Source: Desulfuromonadales bacterium (GTDB lineage Bacteria > Desulfobacterota > Desulfuromonadia > Desulfuromonadales > BM103). Taken from it: a stretch of 64,000 nucleotides of DNA. Of this stretch, positions 43,235-51,318 are shown in pieces (the first letter of the stretch is position 1; each line of letters starts with the position of its first letter). The DNA lies in NCBI GenBank assembly GCA_030145195.1, contig JAQYVY010000010.1:1-64000 (forward strand), read 5' to 3'. The notes under the pieces were generated by a model. It worked only from the letters and a program-made list of their open reading frames with translations. It was not told the origin of the DNA and did not search any database. The position numbers were made by a program, and so were the translations under genes.

Positions 43235-44964
43235 GGTGTGTTCCCTACGGGGTCAGCGAAGGTCACCCGATTAATTTCTTCCAGAGTGGTGACCCCAAGC
43301 AACAATTTTTCTACAGCAGCGTCACGCAAGAAGGCGGTTCCAGCCTTCCGAGCTGCCTCTTTCAAGCGACTCACCGAAGCTTTGTTAATGATCAGATCGC
43401 GCAGATTATCATCAAGGTCAAGCAGTTCAAGAATCGCCGTCCGGCCATGGTAGCCCTGACCGTTGCATTCTTTACAACCTGCGCCCCGGTAAAAAGTGTG
43501 ATCTTTAAGCTTGTCGTAGTCGAGGCCAGACGCGGCAAAGGCCTCTCGGTCATAGGTCACTTCCTGCTTGCAGTGGACACAAATCTTACGCACCAGCCGC
43601 TGGGCGGCAACACAGTTCAGGCAGGACACGAAGTTGTAGGCGTCAATCCCCATGTGCAGAAAGCGGCCCAACACGTCGAACACATTATTGGCGTGCACCG
43701 TGGTAAACACCAGGTGTCCGGTCAAGGCTGACTGGACTGCAATCTGGGCCGTTTCGGGGTCACGGATTTCACCGACCATGATCTTGTCTGGGTCGTGCCG
43801 CAGAATCGAACGCAGACCACGGGCAAAGGTCAAGCCCTTCTTTTCGTTAACCGGTATTTGCACCACGCCTTTGAGCTGATACTCCACCGGATCCTCAATG
43901 GTGATAATTTTTTCTTGCTCGTTGTAGATCTCGGTCAAGGCGGCATACAGGGTCGTGGTTTTACCGCTACCGGTCGGGCCGGTCACCAGCACCATGCCAT
44001 AAGGCTCACGGATCATGCGCCGAAAGCGGATCAGTTCATGACCCTCGATACCAAGCACATCAAGCGTCAGACCATGCAGATCTTTGGCGATGCTCTCCTT
44101 ATCGAGAATTCGGATAACCGCATCTTCGCCAAAAATGCTCGGCATGATCGAAACCCGGAAATCGATTGACCTCTCACCCATGCGGACTTTGAATCGGCCA
44201 TCCTGGGGGATACGTCGTTCAGAGATATCCAGTTCACTCATAACCTTGATCCGAGAAATAATCGGACCTTGGAAGCGACCGTCTAGAGGCTCTGTCGCCC
44301 GGAACAACACGCCATCAACCCGATACTTGATCTGCACTCCATCGGCACTGCTCTCGATATGAATATCGCTCGCACGTTTTTTCAAGGCATCGAACAAGGT
44401 CGAATCGATCAGACGAATAATCGGGCTACTGTCATCGGTCAACTTCTCGATAGACAGAACTTCCTCACCTTTGTCCGTTTCCTTGACCAAGTGCAGTTTG
44501 AAATCTTCCGAGACTTCTTGCAGAACCTGCTTTGAACCATGGCCATGCTCCAGCAAGGCGGTGATCGTCTTACCGGAAGCAACCTGGCAGATCAAGGGCA
44601 TATCGAGGAGCATTTCCAGTTCGTCAAGCTCGGCGACACGGGTCGGATCAGCAATCGCAATCGTTAAACCATCATCAGTACGCTGTAGCGGGATAAATGC
44701 AAAACGAATCGGCAGATCGGCCGGCAGGGATGCAGCAAGTTCCAGATCGGGAACCAACTGACTCAAATCAACATAATCAAGGCCAAACTGTTGAGCCAAA
44801 GCCTGGGCAACCCGATCGTCGGTGAACAGACCTTCAGCAATGGCAGTCTCGCCAAAACGTCGTCCCGACTGGCGTTGTTGCTCCAGCACCAGGCGCACCT
44901 CGGCCGGGGCGATGATGCCCATCTCGACCAGAATTTCACCAATTTTACGATGCTCAAACGACAT
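43231..44964 (-). CDS. gspE: Type II secretion / type IV pilus assembly ATPase
   Basis: This is a 577-residue protein. The N-terminal MshEN domains (about 1-150) lead to the ATPase core with Walker [16 protein letters not shown], the Asp box ITIEDPVEY, Walker B ILRHDPDKIMVGEIRDPETA and a four-Cys zinc site (ICVHC, then CKECNGQGYHGR). It powers pseudopilus growth. It is the second gene of the operon, 15 bases after gspF. Confidence 0.95.
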   Translation of the reverse strand: MSFEHRKIGEILVEMGIIAPAEVRLVLEQQRQSGRRFGETAIAEGLFTDDRVAQALAQQFGLDYVDLSQLVPDLELAASLPADLPIRFAFIPLQRTDDGLTIAIADPTRVAELDELEMLLDMPLICQVASGKTITALLEHGHGSKQVLQEVSEDFKLHLVKETDKGEEVLSIEKLTDDSSPIIRLIDSTLFDALKKRASDIHIESSADGVQIKYRVDGVLFRATEPLDGRFQGPIISRIKVMSELDISERRIPQDGRFKVRMGERSIDFRVSIMPSIFGEDAVIRILDKESIAKDLHGLTLDVLGIEGHELIRFRRMIREPYGMVLVTGPTGSGKTTTLYAALTEIYNEQEKIITIEDPVEYQLKGVVQIPVNEKKGLTFARGLRSILRHDPDKIMVGEIRDPETAQIAVQSALTGHLVFTTVHANNVFDVLGRFLHMGIDAYNFVSCLNCVAAQRLVRKICVHCKQEVTYDREAFAASGLDYDKLKDHTFYRGAGCKECNGQGYHGRTAILELLDLDDNLRDLIINKASVSRLKEAARKAGTAFLRDAAVEKLLLGVTTLEEINRVTFADPVGNTP

Positions 44965-44979
44965 GAATCTCGCTCCGCG

Positions 44980-46182
44980 TTAACCGACAGTTCCGGATAA
45001 TTGAAAAATCGGGATATACATGGCGACAACGATGCCGCCGATGAGCAACCCCATGGTCAGCATCATCAACGGTTCAACGATTGTCGTCAAACGATCAAGT
45101 CGACGTTCGACTTCGCTCTCATAATATTCAGAAACATCGGTCAACATATCAACCAGCGAACCGCTGGTTTCTCCAACGCCGATCATACGCAGGGCAATCA
45201 CCGGGAAATTACCAGTCTGTTCCAACGCTTCAGAAATCTTAGTTCCTTCCTGTATGCGAACAATCGCACCCGAAAGTCGTTTTTCAAGGAGTCGGTTATT
45301 CAACGTTCCGCGCGCCATCTGCAGAGACAGCACAATCGGAATTCCGCTGGCCAGAGTTGTGGCAAAGGTGCGGCAGAAAGTCGAAAGGGCATATTCACTT
45401 AACATTTCACCGAAAAAAGGCAGCTGCAACTTGATCCGATCCAAGAAGAAAGCGCCACGCTCGGTCCGGGCAAAAAATCGGAACGCAAAGGTACCCAAAA
45501 TCAGCAGTGGCAACCAAATCGGCAGGCCATTGACCATGCCATTGGCAACAGCAATAACCAGCCGAGTCAACAGCGGCAGTTGCACACTGGCATCGGCATA
45601 GACTTGGGTAAAACTCGGAATCACATAGAGCATCAGAAAACCGACGACAATGGCAACCGCAACCGCCAGTATTATCGGATAAAAAGTCGCGCTACGAACC
45701 TTGGCTTTAATCGCCTCGACGCGCTTCTGGTAATCTATATAGCGGCCCAAAGTAATCGGCAGGTCGCCCGATTGTTCTCCGGCGCGTAGTGATGCAACAT
45801 ACAACTGGGGGAAAAGTTTCGGAAAGCGTCCGAAAGAATCGGAGAGCGAGTTTCCCCCTTTAATATCAGTGCGGACATCCTGAAGCGTGTTCAACAGACT
45901 CCCGGCTTCCATACGATCGACCAACGTGTCAAGGACCTGAAGGATGGGCAAGCCGGAACGAAGTAAAACCATCAACTCTTGATTCAAAGCCAGGAACCGA
46001 CGCCCACTCAGACTTCCGCCAGAGCTCTTGGAGAACCAACGCAAAGAAGCCTTTCGAATTTTGAAGACAAAGAAACCTTGCTCCTCAAGACTCTCCTGAA
46101 GTGCTTCACGGCTCTCCGCCTCGAATTCCTTTTCCAGCACCCTCCCATCGGAGGTGCCAATTTTACAGCGATAAGTCGACAT
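44980..46182 (-). CDS. gspF: Type II secretion inner membrane platform protein
   Basis: This 400-residue protein has the duplicated T2SSF domain: SLRAGEQSGDLPITLGRYIDYQKR in the first half and IGVGETSGSLVDMLTDVSEYYE in the second. Three membrane helices are visible, the last near the C-terminus (MLTMGLLIGGIVVAMYIPIF). It is the first gene of the secretion operon. Confidence 0.95.
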   Translation of the reverse strand: MSTYRCKIGTSDGRVLEKEFEAESREALQESLEEQGFFVFKIRKASLRWFSKSSGGSLSGRRFLALNQELMVLLRSGLPILQVLDTLVDRMEAGSLLNTLQDVRTDIKGGNSLSDSFGRFPKLFPQLYVASLRAGEQSGDLPITLGRYIDYQKRVEAIKAKVRSATFYPIILAVAVAIVVGFLMLYVIPSFTQVYADASVQLPLLTRLVIAVANGMVNGLPIWLPLLILGTFAFRFFARTERGAFFLDRIKLQLPFFGEMLSEYALSTFCRTFATTLASGIPIVLSLQMARGTLNNRLLEKRLSGAIVRIQEGTKISEALEQTGNFPVIALRMIGVGETSGSLVDMLTDVSEYYESEVERRLDRLTTIVEPLMMLTMGLLIGGIVVAMYIPIFQLSGTVG

Positions 46183-46258
46183 TAGCCTCGAAATTTAACA
46201 CATGACCCGACAAAAATGAATGAAAAACCCGCTTAAATTCTCCGACATTATAACAAAA

Positions 46259-46281
46259 CGACCGGTCTTAACGACCGGTCG
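46259..46281 (-). terminator. Terminator of the cytochrome operon
   Basis: CGACCGGTC (46259-46267) and GACCGGTCG (46273-46281) with a 5-base loop. On the minus strand it is followed by TTTTG and then by TATAAT (a possible -10 for gspF). It lies 57 bases after the last cytochrome stop. Confidence 0.72.
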
Positions 46282-46337
46282 CATGATAATTTGTTGGTTA
46301 ATTCCTGAAACACCTAAACTTCTGTCTGAGTATAGAG

Positions 46338-47480
46338 TTAATATTCTTTTTCAACATGCTCAACGCCATGACAGTTTAGAGAACAGGAACCCTGGCGTGC
46401 AGCAGTACCCTGAGCATCGTACTTTAAATCACCATTGATATTTTCAGAGACGATCCTCTCGTTAAATCGTATCAGATGCTGATATTCGCTACTGCCATGG
46501 GCATCGTGGCAGGTAAAACAGGAGGTACCGTTAAGCCCCATCATGCGCCCCTGAATATGTAGCGAATGATACGGAAAACTCTCGTCACTCAGAATACTGC
46601 TCCGGTTGTGGCATTCATAACAAAGAGCATAGGCGTGAGAACTCTCGGGGAACTCGTCGTCCATCTGATAGTTCAACACCAGCAGACCGGGATAGTTGGA
46701 ACCGTGTGGCCCCTTCGGGCTAGCGGGGTCATCACTACCGTGACAATCGCTGCAACTGATTCGTGAAATATCCTTCGGACGCTCTTTCACCGCAACATAA
46801 GGTTCCTTGAGACTGACCACATAAGTACTCCGCCCTTCCGCCTCAACCGGATGGAACGAAGGGTTGGTCGATTTGAACTCGGCATGCTTGTTGGTAGAAT
46901 CTCCAAGACGATTGGCACTTTCCGAATGGCAACGATAACAAAGTTCATATTCTTCAGAAATCTCGACTATGAAGTTGCCCTCACGGCGGCCTCTAAGGCC
47001 CTGGTAGGGTTTCTCCTTATCGGTCGCGTGTGGGTTATGGCAATCGACACATTCGGCATGACGGGCAGCGTTGACAACCGTTTCCGGGAGGTCCTCAAGT
47101 TGACGGTGCACACCCTTCACAGTTAAAACCGGGTGACTGTAGGGTTTGCGCAATTCAGCAGCAATATCGTCGAGCGAAAAATTTGCATTTTTTTTCAGGG
47201 AACCGGTTGCAACGGCCTGTTCACGGGTAGAAGCATCGCTATGGCAATCGAAACAGGCATTTTCTTCACCACTCAAGGAAATATTCATGCCCTTATGACA
47301 AGCTCGGCAGCCCTTTGGCATGACCGATCGATCTGCGTGGCTACCGACAAGCACACCGTCCTGCAGCGCATGAACATTTGTAGCGGGGGCCAAGACCAGC
47401 GCCGTAAAACATGTTAAAGAAACCAGCAGAAAAAATCGGCAGCCAGCAAGATGTGATTTTATTCTTTCACAACAAGACAT
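46338..47480 (-). CDS. Octaheme c-type cytochrome, exported
   Basis: The product is 380 residues from the ATG at 47480 (MSCCERIK). A signal region (about 14-36, ending NVHALQ) is followed by seven CXXCH sites: CRACH, CFDCH, CVDCH, CYRCH, CSDCH, CYECH and CFTCH. A last site, CSLNCH, has three residues between the cysteines. Doubled-CXXCH spacing (CHNPHA, CHDAHG) marks the doubled-CXXCH family. It is the last gene after the tetraheme cytochrome. It probably carries electrons outside the inner membrane; the precise location cannot be read from sequence. Confidence 0.9.
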   Translation of the reverse strand: MSCCERIKSHLAGCRFFLLVSLTCFTALVLAPATNVHALQDGVLVGSHADRSVMPKGCRACHKGMNISLSGEENACFDCHSDASTREQAVATGSLKKNANFSLDDIAAELRKPYSHPVLTVKGVHRQLEDLPETVVNAARHAECVDCHNPHATDKEKPYQGLRGRREGNFIVEISEEYELCYRCHSESANRLGDSTNKHAEFKSTNPSFHPVEAEGRSTYVVSLKEPYVAVKERPKDISRISCSDCHGSDDPASPKGPHGSNYPGLLVLNYQMDDEFPESSHAYALCYECHNRSSILSDESFPYHSLHIQGRMMGLNGTSCFTCHDAHGSSEYQHLIRFNERIVSENINGDLKYDAQGTAARQGSCSLNCHGVEHVEKEY

Positions 47481-47503
47481 GATTATCTTCTCAAACGATA
47501 TGA

Positions 47504-48322
47504 TCAAGGCACAATATTGTGCAGTGGCGGCGAACCGATATAAGAACCACCGATATGACATGCGTTACAGACATCATTATAGGCATCAATAAAGACATCA
47601 CTGGTTTGCCGCCAGAAAGGTGGCAAAGCCGCGTTATCCAATTGGGCATCATAGTGTGGATCGTGACAGGTCGTGCATTGCATCCGGCTCGAACCGTCCA
47701 GCGGGGTATCCACAAGGTCGGCGGGATCTGGCACTTGGTATGTATTGGACCGAAATGGATTAATGTCATTATCGACAATGGTCTGGGTATAAATGAATGA
47801 AATCGGGTGCGATGAGGTAAGATCAACCACCGAGGAGACCAAATCATTCCCGCCCAGCATTGCGATTGTCGTATTGTCGGCCAGATCACCGATCGCGGTA
47901 ATACCATCATGGCACGACATACAAAGCCGCGAGGAACCATTGGGATATGTCACCGAACCGTCGGCAGTATAACCGGTTCGATCGGAGGCGTCGGCATTGC
48001 CAATATCACCTTTAATCGCCAGCGGTTGCGCATAGAGTTCGAAACTGGAAGCATCTGGGGACGGACGATTCCAGAGTGGAGTATCCGCCTGTGAAGAATG
48101 CGGCGTATGACAGAACACGCAAATTTGTGTCGTCCCACCGAGAACCACAGAGGGATCAGCCGCTTTGGGTTGAGCGACATCATGGTTTGCATTGAAGGAC
48201 AGGTTATGTTTGTTCTTAACGCTTGAAAGCTTACCAAGCGGACCTTCGGCAGCAAAAACAACTCCAGAGCCCAAAAAGGCGAAAGCTACAAGCACCCAGG
48301 AAAAATTTAGAAGTCGATACAT
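47504..48322 (-). CDS. Tetraheme c-type cytochrome, OmcE-like
   Basis: The product is 272 residues from the ATG at 48322 (MYRLLNF); the longer frame starts in non-coding sequence. A signal peptide (ending FAAE near 25) is followed by four heme sites: CVFCHTPH, CMSCHDG, CTTCHDPH and CNACH. The order VFCHTPH, PLWNR, LCMSCHDGITA, HPISFIY, QCTTCHDPH is the pattern I associate with the OmcE family of filament-forming tetraheme cytochromes. Together with the PPIase and NHL genes this suggests an extracellular filament subunit. The family placement is from motif memory, not alignment. Confidence 0.88.
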   Translation of the reverse strand: MYRLLNFSWVLVAFAFLGSGVVFAAEGPLGKLSSVKNKHNLSFNANHDVAQPKAADPSVVLGGTTQICVFCHTPHSSQADTPLWNRPSPDASSFELYAQPLAIKGDIGNADASDRTGYTADGSVTYPNGSSRLCMSCHDGITAIGDLADNTTIAMLGGNDLVSSVVDLTSSHPISFIYTQTIVDNDINPFRSNTYQVPDPADLVDTPLDGSSRMQCTTCHDPHYDAQLDNAALPPFWRQTSDVFIDAYNDVCNACHIGGSYIGSPPLHNIVP

Positions 48323-48419
48323 GACAATTACCGTAAAATGATTCGAGAATTTAAACTCAACACCCAAAGAAAAATGCAAAGAACACACCAAGGGGGACAA
48401 GAAACTGCGGATCATCCAG

Positions 48420-49460
48420 TTATCGAGCAATCTGAAAAACCTGAACCCGGTGGTTATAGGAGTCTGCCACAAATAAACGCTCACCGCGGTCGACATAAAG
48501 ACCTGCCGGAAGGTTGAAATGACCTGGCTGATTGCCCGCTTTACCCAAATGAGTAAGCAGATTTCCAGTCATATCGAACACCTGAACATTGTCAAATGCC
48601 GCATCAGTGACAAAGATATGCCCCAGCGAATCAACAGCAACCCCCTTGGGTCGGGCAAAGTTTCCCGGAGCATCCCCAACCTGACCGATTATCCTTATCA
48701 AGGCACCGTCTCGAGACTGAATTTCCAGTTGAAAAGACGCTGCTGACAGAATCAGAAGCTCACCGGAAGGCCCCAAGGCCACATCAACCGGCCGATCAAA
48801 TTTTTCTCTGCCTTCAGCCTTACTGAAGATCCGTTTCAAGAAATTTCCAGCCGCATCAAAGACAACGACGCAACCACCAAGAACGTCAGCAACAAACAGA
48901 CGACCCTCGTCATCAATCGCCAAGCCCGCCGGTCGCTTGAAACCATCAGGAAGAGACAATTTAAAAAGCAGAGCAGTGCTCTCTCTATCAAGGACGAAGA
49001 TTTGACCAAGAGCAGCATCAGAAAGAAAAACCCGGCCTCGCTGGTTGTCTACCGCCACCCCTGCAGGCAAGACCAGCCGAACACCATCAAGTTCCTGAAC
49101 ATAATCAACCTTCTCTCGGGAGAGATCTACCTTGTAAAGCAAATGTGAACCACTATCAGCAACCCAGACCGCGCCAGCATCGTCGGCGGCAACGGCCAAG
49201 GGTGTCAACAACGGAATTTCGTTTTGCTCCTCACCCAGCAACCAGCGCCAGCTTTTCTGTTGTGTCGTGTTCTTTTTAAAATCCGCAGGGCCCGTAATCG
49301 ACCGCAAAAAACGAATCCTCTCAATCGCTGGTGGCGGCGGCCAAGCCAAATCCACAGCGGAATCCCGCCAGACAATATCCTTAGGGGCCACCCCACTACA
49401 ACCAAAGAAGACACTGACCAACAACACGGCAGACAGCAGCAAAGAAAGCTTCTTCAGCAT
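48420..49460 (-). CDS. NHL-repeat beta-propeller, exported
   Basis: The product is 346 residues from the ATG at 49460 (MLKKLSL). The signal peptide ends near VFFGCSG with a possible lipobox Cys. Six NHL-type blades follow, such as LPAGVAVDNQRGRVFLSDA, RPAGLAIDDEGRLFVADV and RPKGVAVDSLGHIFVTDA, ending NLPAGLYVDRGERLFVADSYNHRVQVF. It has no heme motif. NHL propellers accompany filament cytochrome genes in Geobacter relatives and may act in assembly or export. Confidence 0.9.
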   Translation of the reverse strand: MLKKLSLLLSAVLLVSVFFGCSGVAPKDIVWRDSAVDLAWPPPPAIERIRFLRSITGPADFKKNTTQQKSWRWLLGEEQNEIPLLTPLAVAADDAGAVWVADSGSHLLYKVDLSREKVDYVQELDGVRLVLPAGVAVDNQRGRVFLSDAALGQIFVLDRESTALLFKLSLPDGFKRPAGLAIDDEGRLFVADVLGGCVVVFDAAGNFLKRIFSKAEGREKFDRPVDVALGPSGELLILSAASFQLEIQSRDGALIRIIGQVGDAPGNFARPKGVAVDSLGHIFVTDAAFDNVQVFDMTGNLLTHLGKAGNQPGHFNLPAGLYVDRGERLFVADSYNHRVQVFQIAR

Positions 49461-49475
49461 AAAAACGACCACAAA

Positions 49476-50435
49476 CTAGTTGGCAACGTTCTGAAGGCGA
49501 TACTTATCACGGTTCTGTTGCATCCATTGTTCGTAGAGCTCGGCGCGTGCATCCTGCTTAAGTTTTTTATTGATCCCAATAGATGCTTCTTCATAAGTCA
49601 ATTGACGCGAGTCTTTGACGTCATCCATTTTGATAATATGATATCCATACATCGTTCGAACCAGACCTGAGATCTCACCGGCCTTCATCTCCTTCAGGGC
49701 CTCATCAAACTCCTTGACCGTCTGTCCGGCATGAAAGCTCCCCAAGCTTCCACCGACATACTTACTGCGATCATCAGACTCGTAATAGGCCAGATTGTAA
49801 AAGTCCTCCCCAGACGAAGCTCGTTTTAGAAGTGTTTCGGCACGTAGCTGAAGCTCCTCAAGCTCAGTTTTATTGGAAGCAGGATCAACGCGTACAAAAA
49901 TCTGGCTTGCCGTATACAGCTTAGGTTGATGGTAACTCTGCTGGTTTTCTTCATAATAAGCCTTCACAGTCGCCTCCGACACATCAACAAGATTATCGAC
50001 TGCCTCGGTTTCCGCCTGTTTTGCCAACAGGTTCAGATACATGTCTGCGCGATGACTATTTAATTGCTCAGCCGAAGCATTTTTAATCCCAGCACTGTTT
50101 TTGGCAAGAAAGGCTTGCCACTCCTGTTCAAGCAAATTCGGAGCAACCGCAATTTCTTCATCAACGGCATACTGAACCTTATAGGCTCTTTCAATCATCG
50201 CCTGCAACGCCTGTTGCCTGATTTCTTCGATTTTTTCCGGTTTGACGCCACCATGATAACTGACCTGCAAAGGAATCATCTTCTGCATCTCACGCTGTAC
50301 TTCCAAATCTGAAATATTGATATTTCCAACCTTGGCAACCACATCTTTACCAGCTTCAGCAAAAGAAAGCGTAGAACTACCAAGGAAAAAGGCAATCATG
50401 ACAAAAAAATAGAGCAGCATTCTCGGATAAACCAT
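49476..50435 (-). CDS. Periplasmic peptidyl-prolyl isomerase, PpiC/SurA-like
   Basis: The product is 319 residues from the ATG at 50435 (MVYPRML), behind AGGAGA. A signal peptide (ending LSFAEAG near 25) is followed by a SurA-like helical N-domain and a parvulin domain (about 180-275) with GGSLGSFHAGQTVKEFDEALKEMKAGEIS and TMYGYHIIKMDD. It is the first gene of the cytochrome operon, so its clients may be the two cytochromes. Confidence 0.92.
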   Translation of the reverse strand: MVYPRMLLYFFVMIAFFLGSSTLSFAEAGKDVVAKVGNINISDLEVQREMQKMIPLQVSYHGGVKPEKIEEIRQQALQAMIERAYKVQYAVDEEIAVAPNLLEQEWQAFLAKNSAGIKNASAEQLNSHRADMYLNLLAKQAETEAVDNLVDVSEATVKAYYEENQQSYHQPKLYTASQIFVRVDPASNKTELEELQLRAETLLKRASSGEDFYNLAYYESDDRSKYVGGSLGSFHAGQTVKEFDEALKEMKAGEISGLVRTMYGYHIIKMDDVKDSRQLTYEEASIGINKKLKQDARAELYEQWMQQNRDKYRLQNVAN

Positions 50436-50479
50436 TATAAATTCTCCTGACAAAGGGAAGTCTAATTAACAACTCTATT

Positions 50480-50509
50480 ATTATAGAGAAAGTACACTTA
50501 ACAAGTCAA
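50480..50509 (-). promoter_or_regulatory. Strong promoter of the PPIase-NHL-cytochrome operon
   Basis: On the minus strand TTGACT (complement of 50504-50509), 18-base spacer, and a consensus TATAAT (complement of 50480-50485). Confidence 0.78.
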
Positions 50510-50512
50510 TTG

Positions 50513-50554
50513 TCCAAAAAAGAAAGGCGACTCCTCTGCATCAAGGAATCGCCT
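50513..50554 (-). terminator. Terminator of the HU-tRNA transcript
   Basis: An 11-bp stem, AGGCGACTCCT (50525-50535) with AGGAATCGCCT (50544-50554), and on the minus strand a following TTCTTTTTT. It lies 11 bases past tRNA-Asp. Confidence 0.85.
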
Positions 50555-50564
50555 CTTCTTAACG

Positions 50565-50641
50565 TGGCGGGGCTGACGGGACTCGAACCCGCGACCTCCG
50601 GCGTGACAGGCCGATGTTGTAACCGACTCTACTACAGCCCC
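50565..50641 (-). tRNA. tRNA-Asp (GTC), copy 1
   Basis: 77 nt with encoded CCA. Acceptor GGGGCTG/CAGCCCC, anticodon loop CTGTCAC (GTC), T-loop TTCGAGT. In the D stem, bases 12 and 23 are both A. Identical to the copy at 50744-50820. Confidence 0.95.
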
Positions 50642-50659
50642 GCAAATCAAAACAAACTA

Positions 50660-50735
50660 TGGTGGGCGAAACAGGGCTCGAACCTGTGACCCTCGGCTTG
50701 TAAGGCCGATGCTCTCCCAGCTGAGCTATTCGCCC
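50660..50735 (-). tRNA. tRNA-Val (TAC)
   Basis: 76 nt with encoded CCA. Acceptor GGGCGAA/TTCGCCC, anticodon loop CTTACAA (TAC), T-loop TTCGAGC. It lies between two identical tRNA-Asp genes. Confidence 0.96.
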
Positions 50736-50743
50736 ATATTTAA

Positions 50744-50820
50744 TGGCGGGGCTGACGGGACTCGAACCCGCGACCTCCGGCGTGACAGGCCGATGTTGTA
50801 ACCGACTCTACTACAGCCCC
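50744..50820 (-). tRNA. tRNA-Asp (GTC), copy 2
   Basis: 77 nt, identical to the copy at 50565-50641, including the A-A opposition in the D stem. Acceptor GGGGCTG/CAGCCCC. Confidence 0.95.
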
Positions 50821-50830
50821 CGACTAGACA

Positions 50831-50880
50831 GAAAATAGGAAACGTTTCGAAGAGTGCATCTTCTGACATTTCCTATTTTC
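50831..50880. repeat. AT-rich hairpin between HU and tRNA-Asp
   Basis: Perfect 12-bp arms GAAAATAGGAAA (50831-50842) and TTTCCTATTTTC (50869-50880), with an inner GAAGA/TCTTC pairing. A second dyad TTGCAAG/CTTGCAA lies at 50901-50919. There is no clean T-run. They may be processing or pausing sites between the HU mRNA and the tRNAs. Confidence 0.55.
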
Positions 50881-50941
50881 AAACTACTTTCTTACGGCCA
50901 TTGCAAGGCAAGCTTGCAAGGCTTGTGACTCATTTAACAGC

Positions 50942-51214
50942 TTAGTTTACAGCGTCCTTCAAAGCTTTACCCGCTTTGAACTTAGGAACCTTAGCTGCTG
51001 GAATTTGGATTTTAGCACCCGTCTGCGGATTTTGACCCTGACGTGCAGCACGATCGCCCACGCTGAAAGTACCAAATCCAACCAAAGAGACTTTCTCTCC
51101 TGCTTTCAAGGCTTCGGAAATCGCATCGGTGAAAGCACCCAGGGATTTCTCTGCATCGGCCTTGCTCAGTCCCGCTTTCTCTGCAATTGCATTAACAAGA
51201 TCGGCTTTCGTCAC
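50942..51214 (-). CDS. hupB: HU family DNA-binding protein
   Basis: This is a 90-residue histone-like protein: [23 protein letters not shown], the arm region [28 protein letters not shown], and the end [15 protein letters not shown]. The start is a GTG at 51214 behind GGAGG. The ATG a few bases upstream is out of frame and stops at once. It binds and bends DNA as a dimer. Genes lon, clpX, clpP and tig lie upstream on the same strand. Confidence 0.95.
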   Translation of the reverse strand: MTKADLVNAIAEKAGLSKADAEKSLGAFTDAISEALKAGEKVSLVGFGTFSVGDRAARQGQNPQTGAKIQIPAAKVPKFKAGKALKDAVN

Positions 51215-51267
51215 AACATACCTCCACGTATAAAAAGAATGATTAAGCCCCGCTGAAAACGGAATTA

Positions 51268-51297
51268 CTTATACCAGAGGGCCCAAAATAGAGTCAA
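51268..51297 (-). promoter_or_regulatory. Promoter of the HU gene
   Basis: On the minus strand TTGACT (complement of 51292-51297), 18-base spacer, TATAAG (complement of 51268-51273). It lies between lon and hupB, so HU has its own promoter. Confidence 0.7.
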
Positions 51298-51318
51298 GAC
51301 AATATTTAGTCAAAACCC

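Noticed and set aside
47481-47561. Longer start for the octaheme cytochrome
   Set aside because: It would overlap the tetraheme gene and place 27 extra residues before the signal peptide at MSCCERIK.
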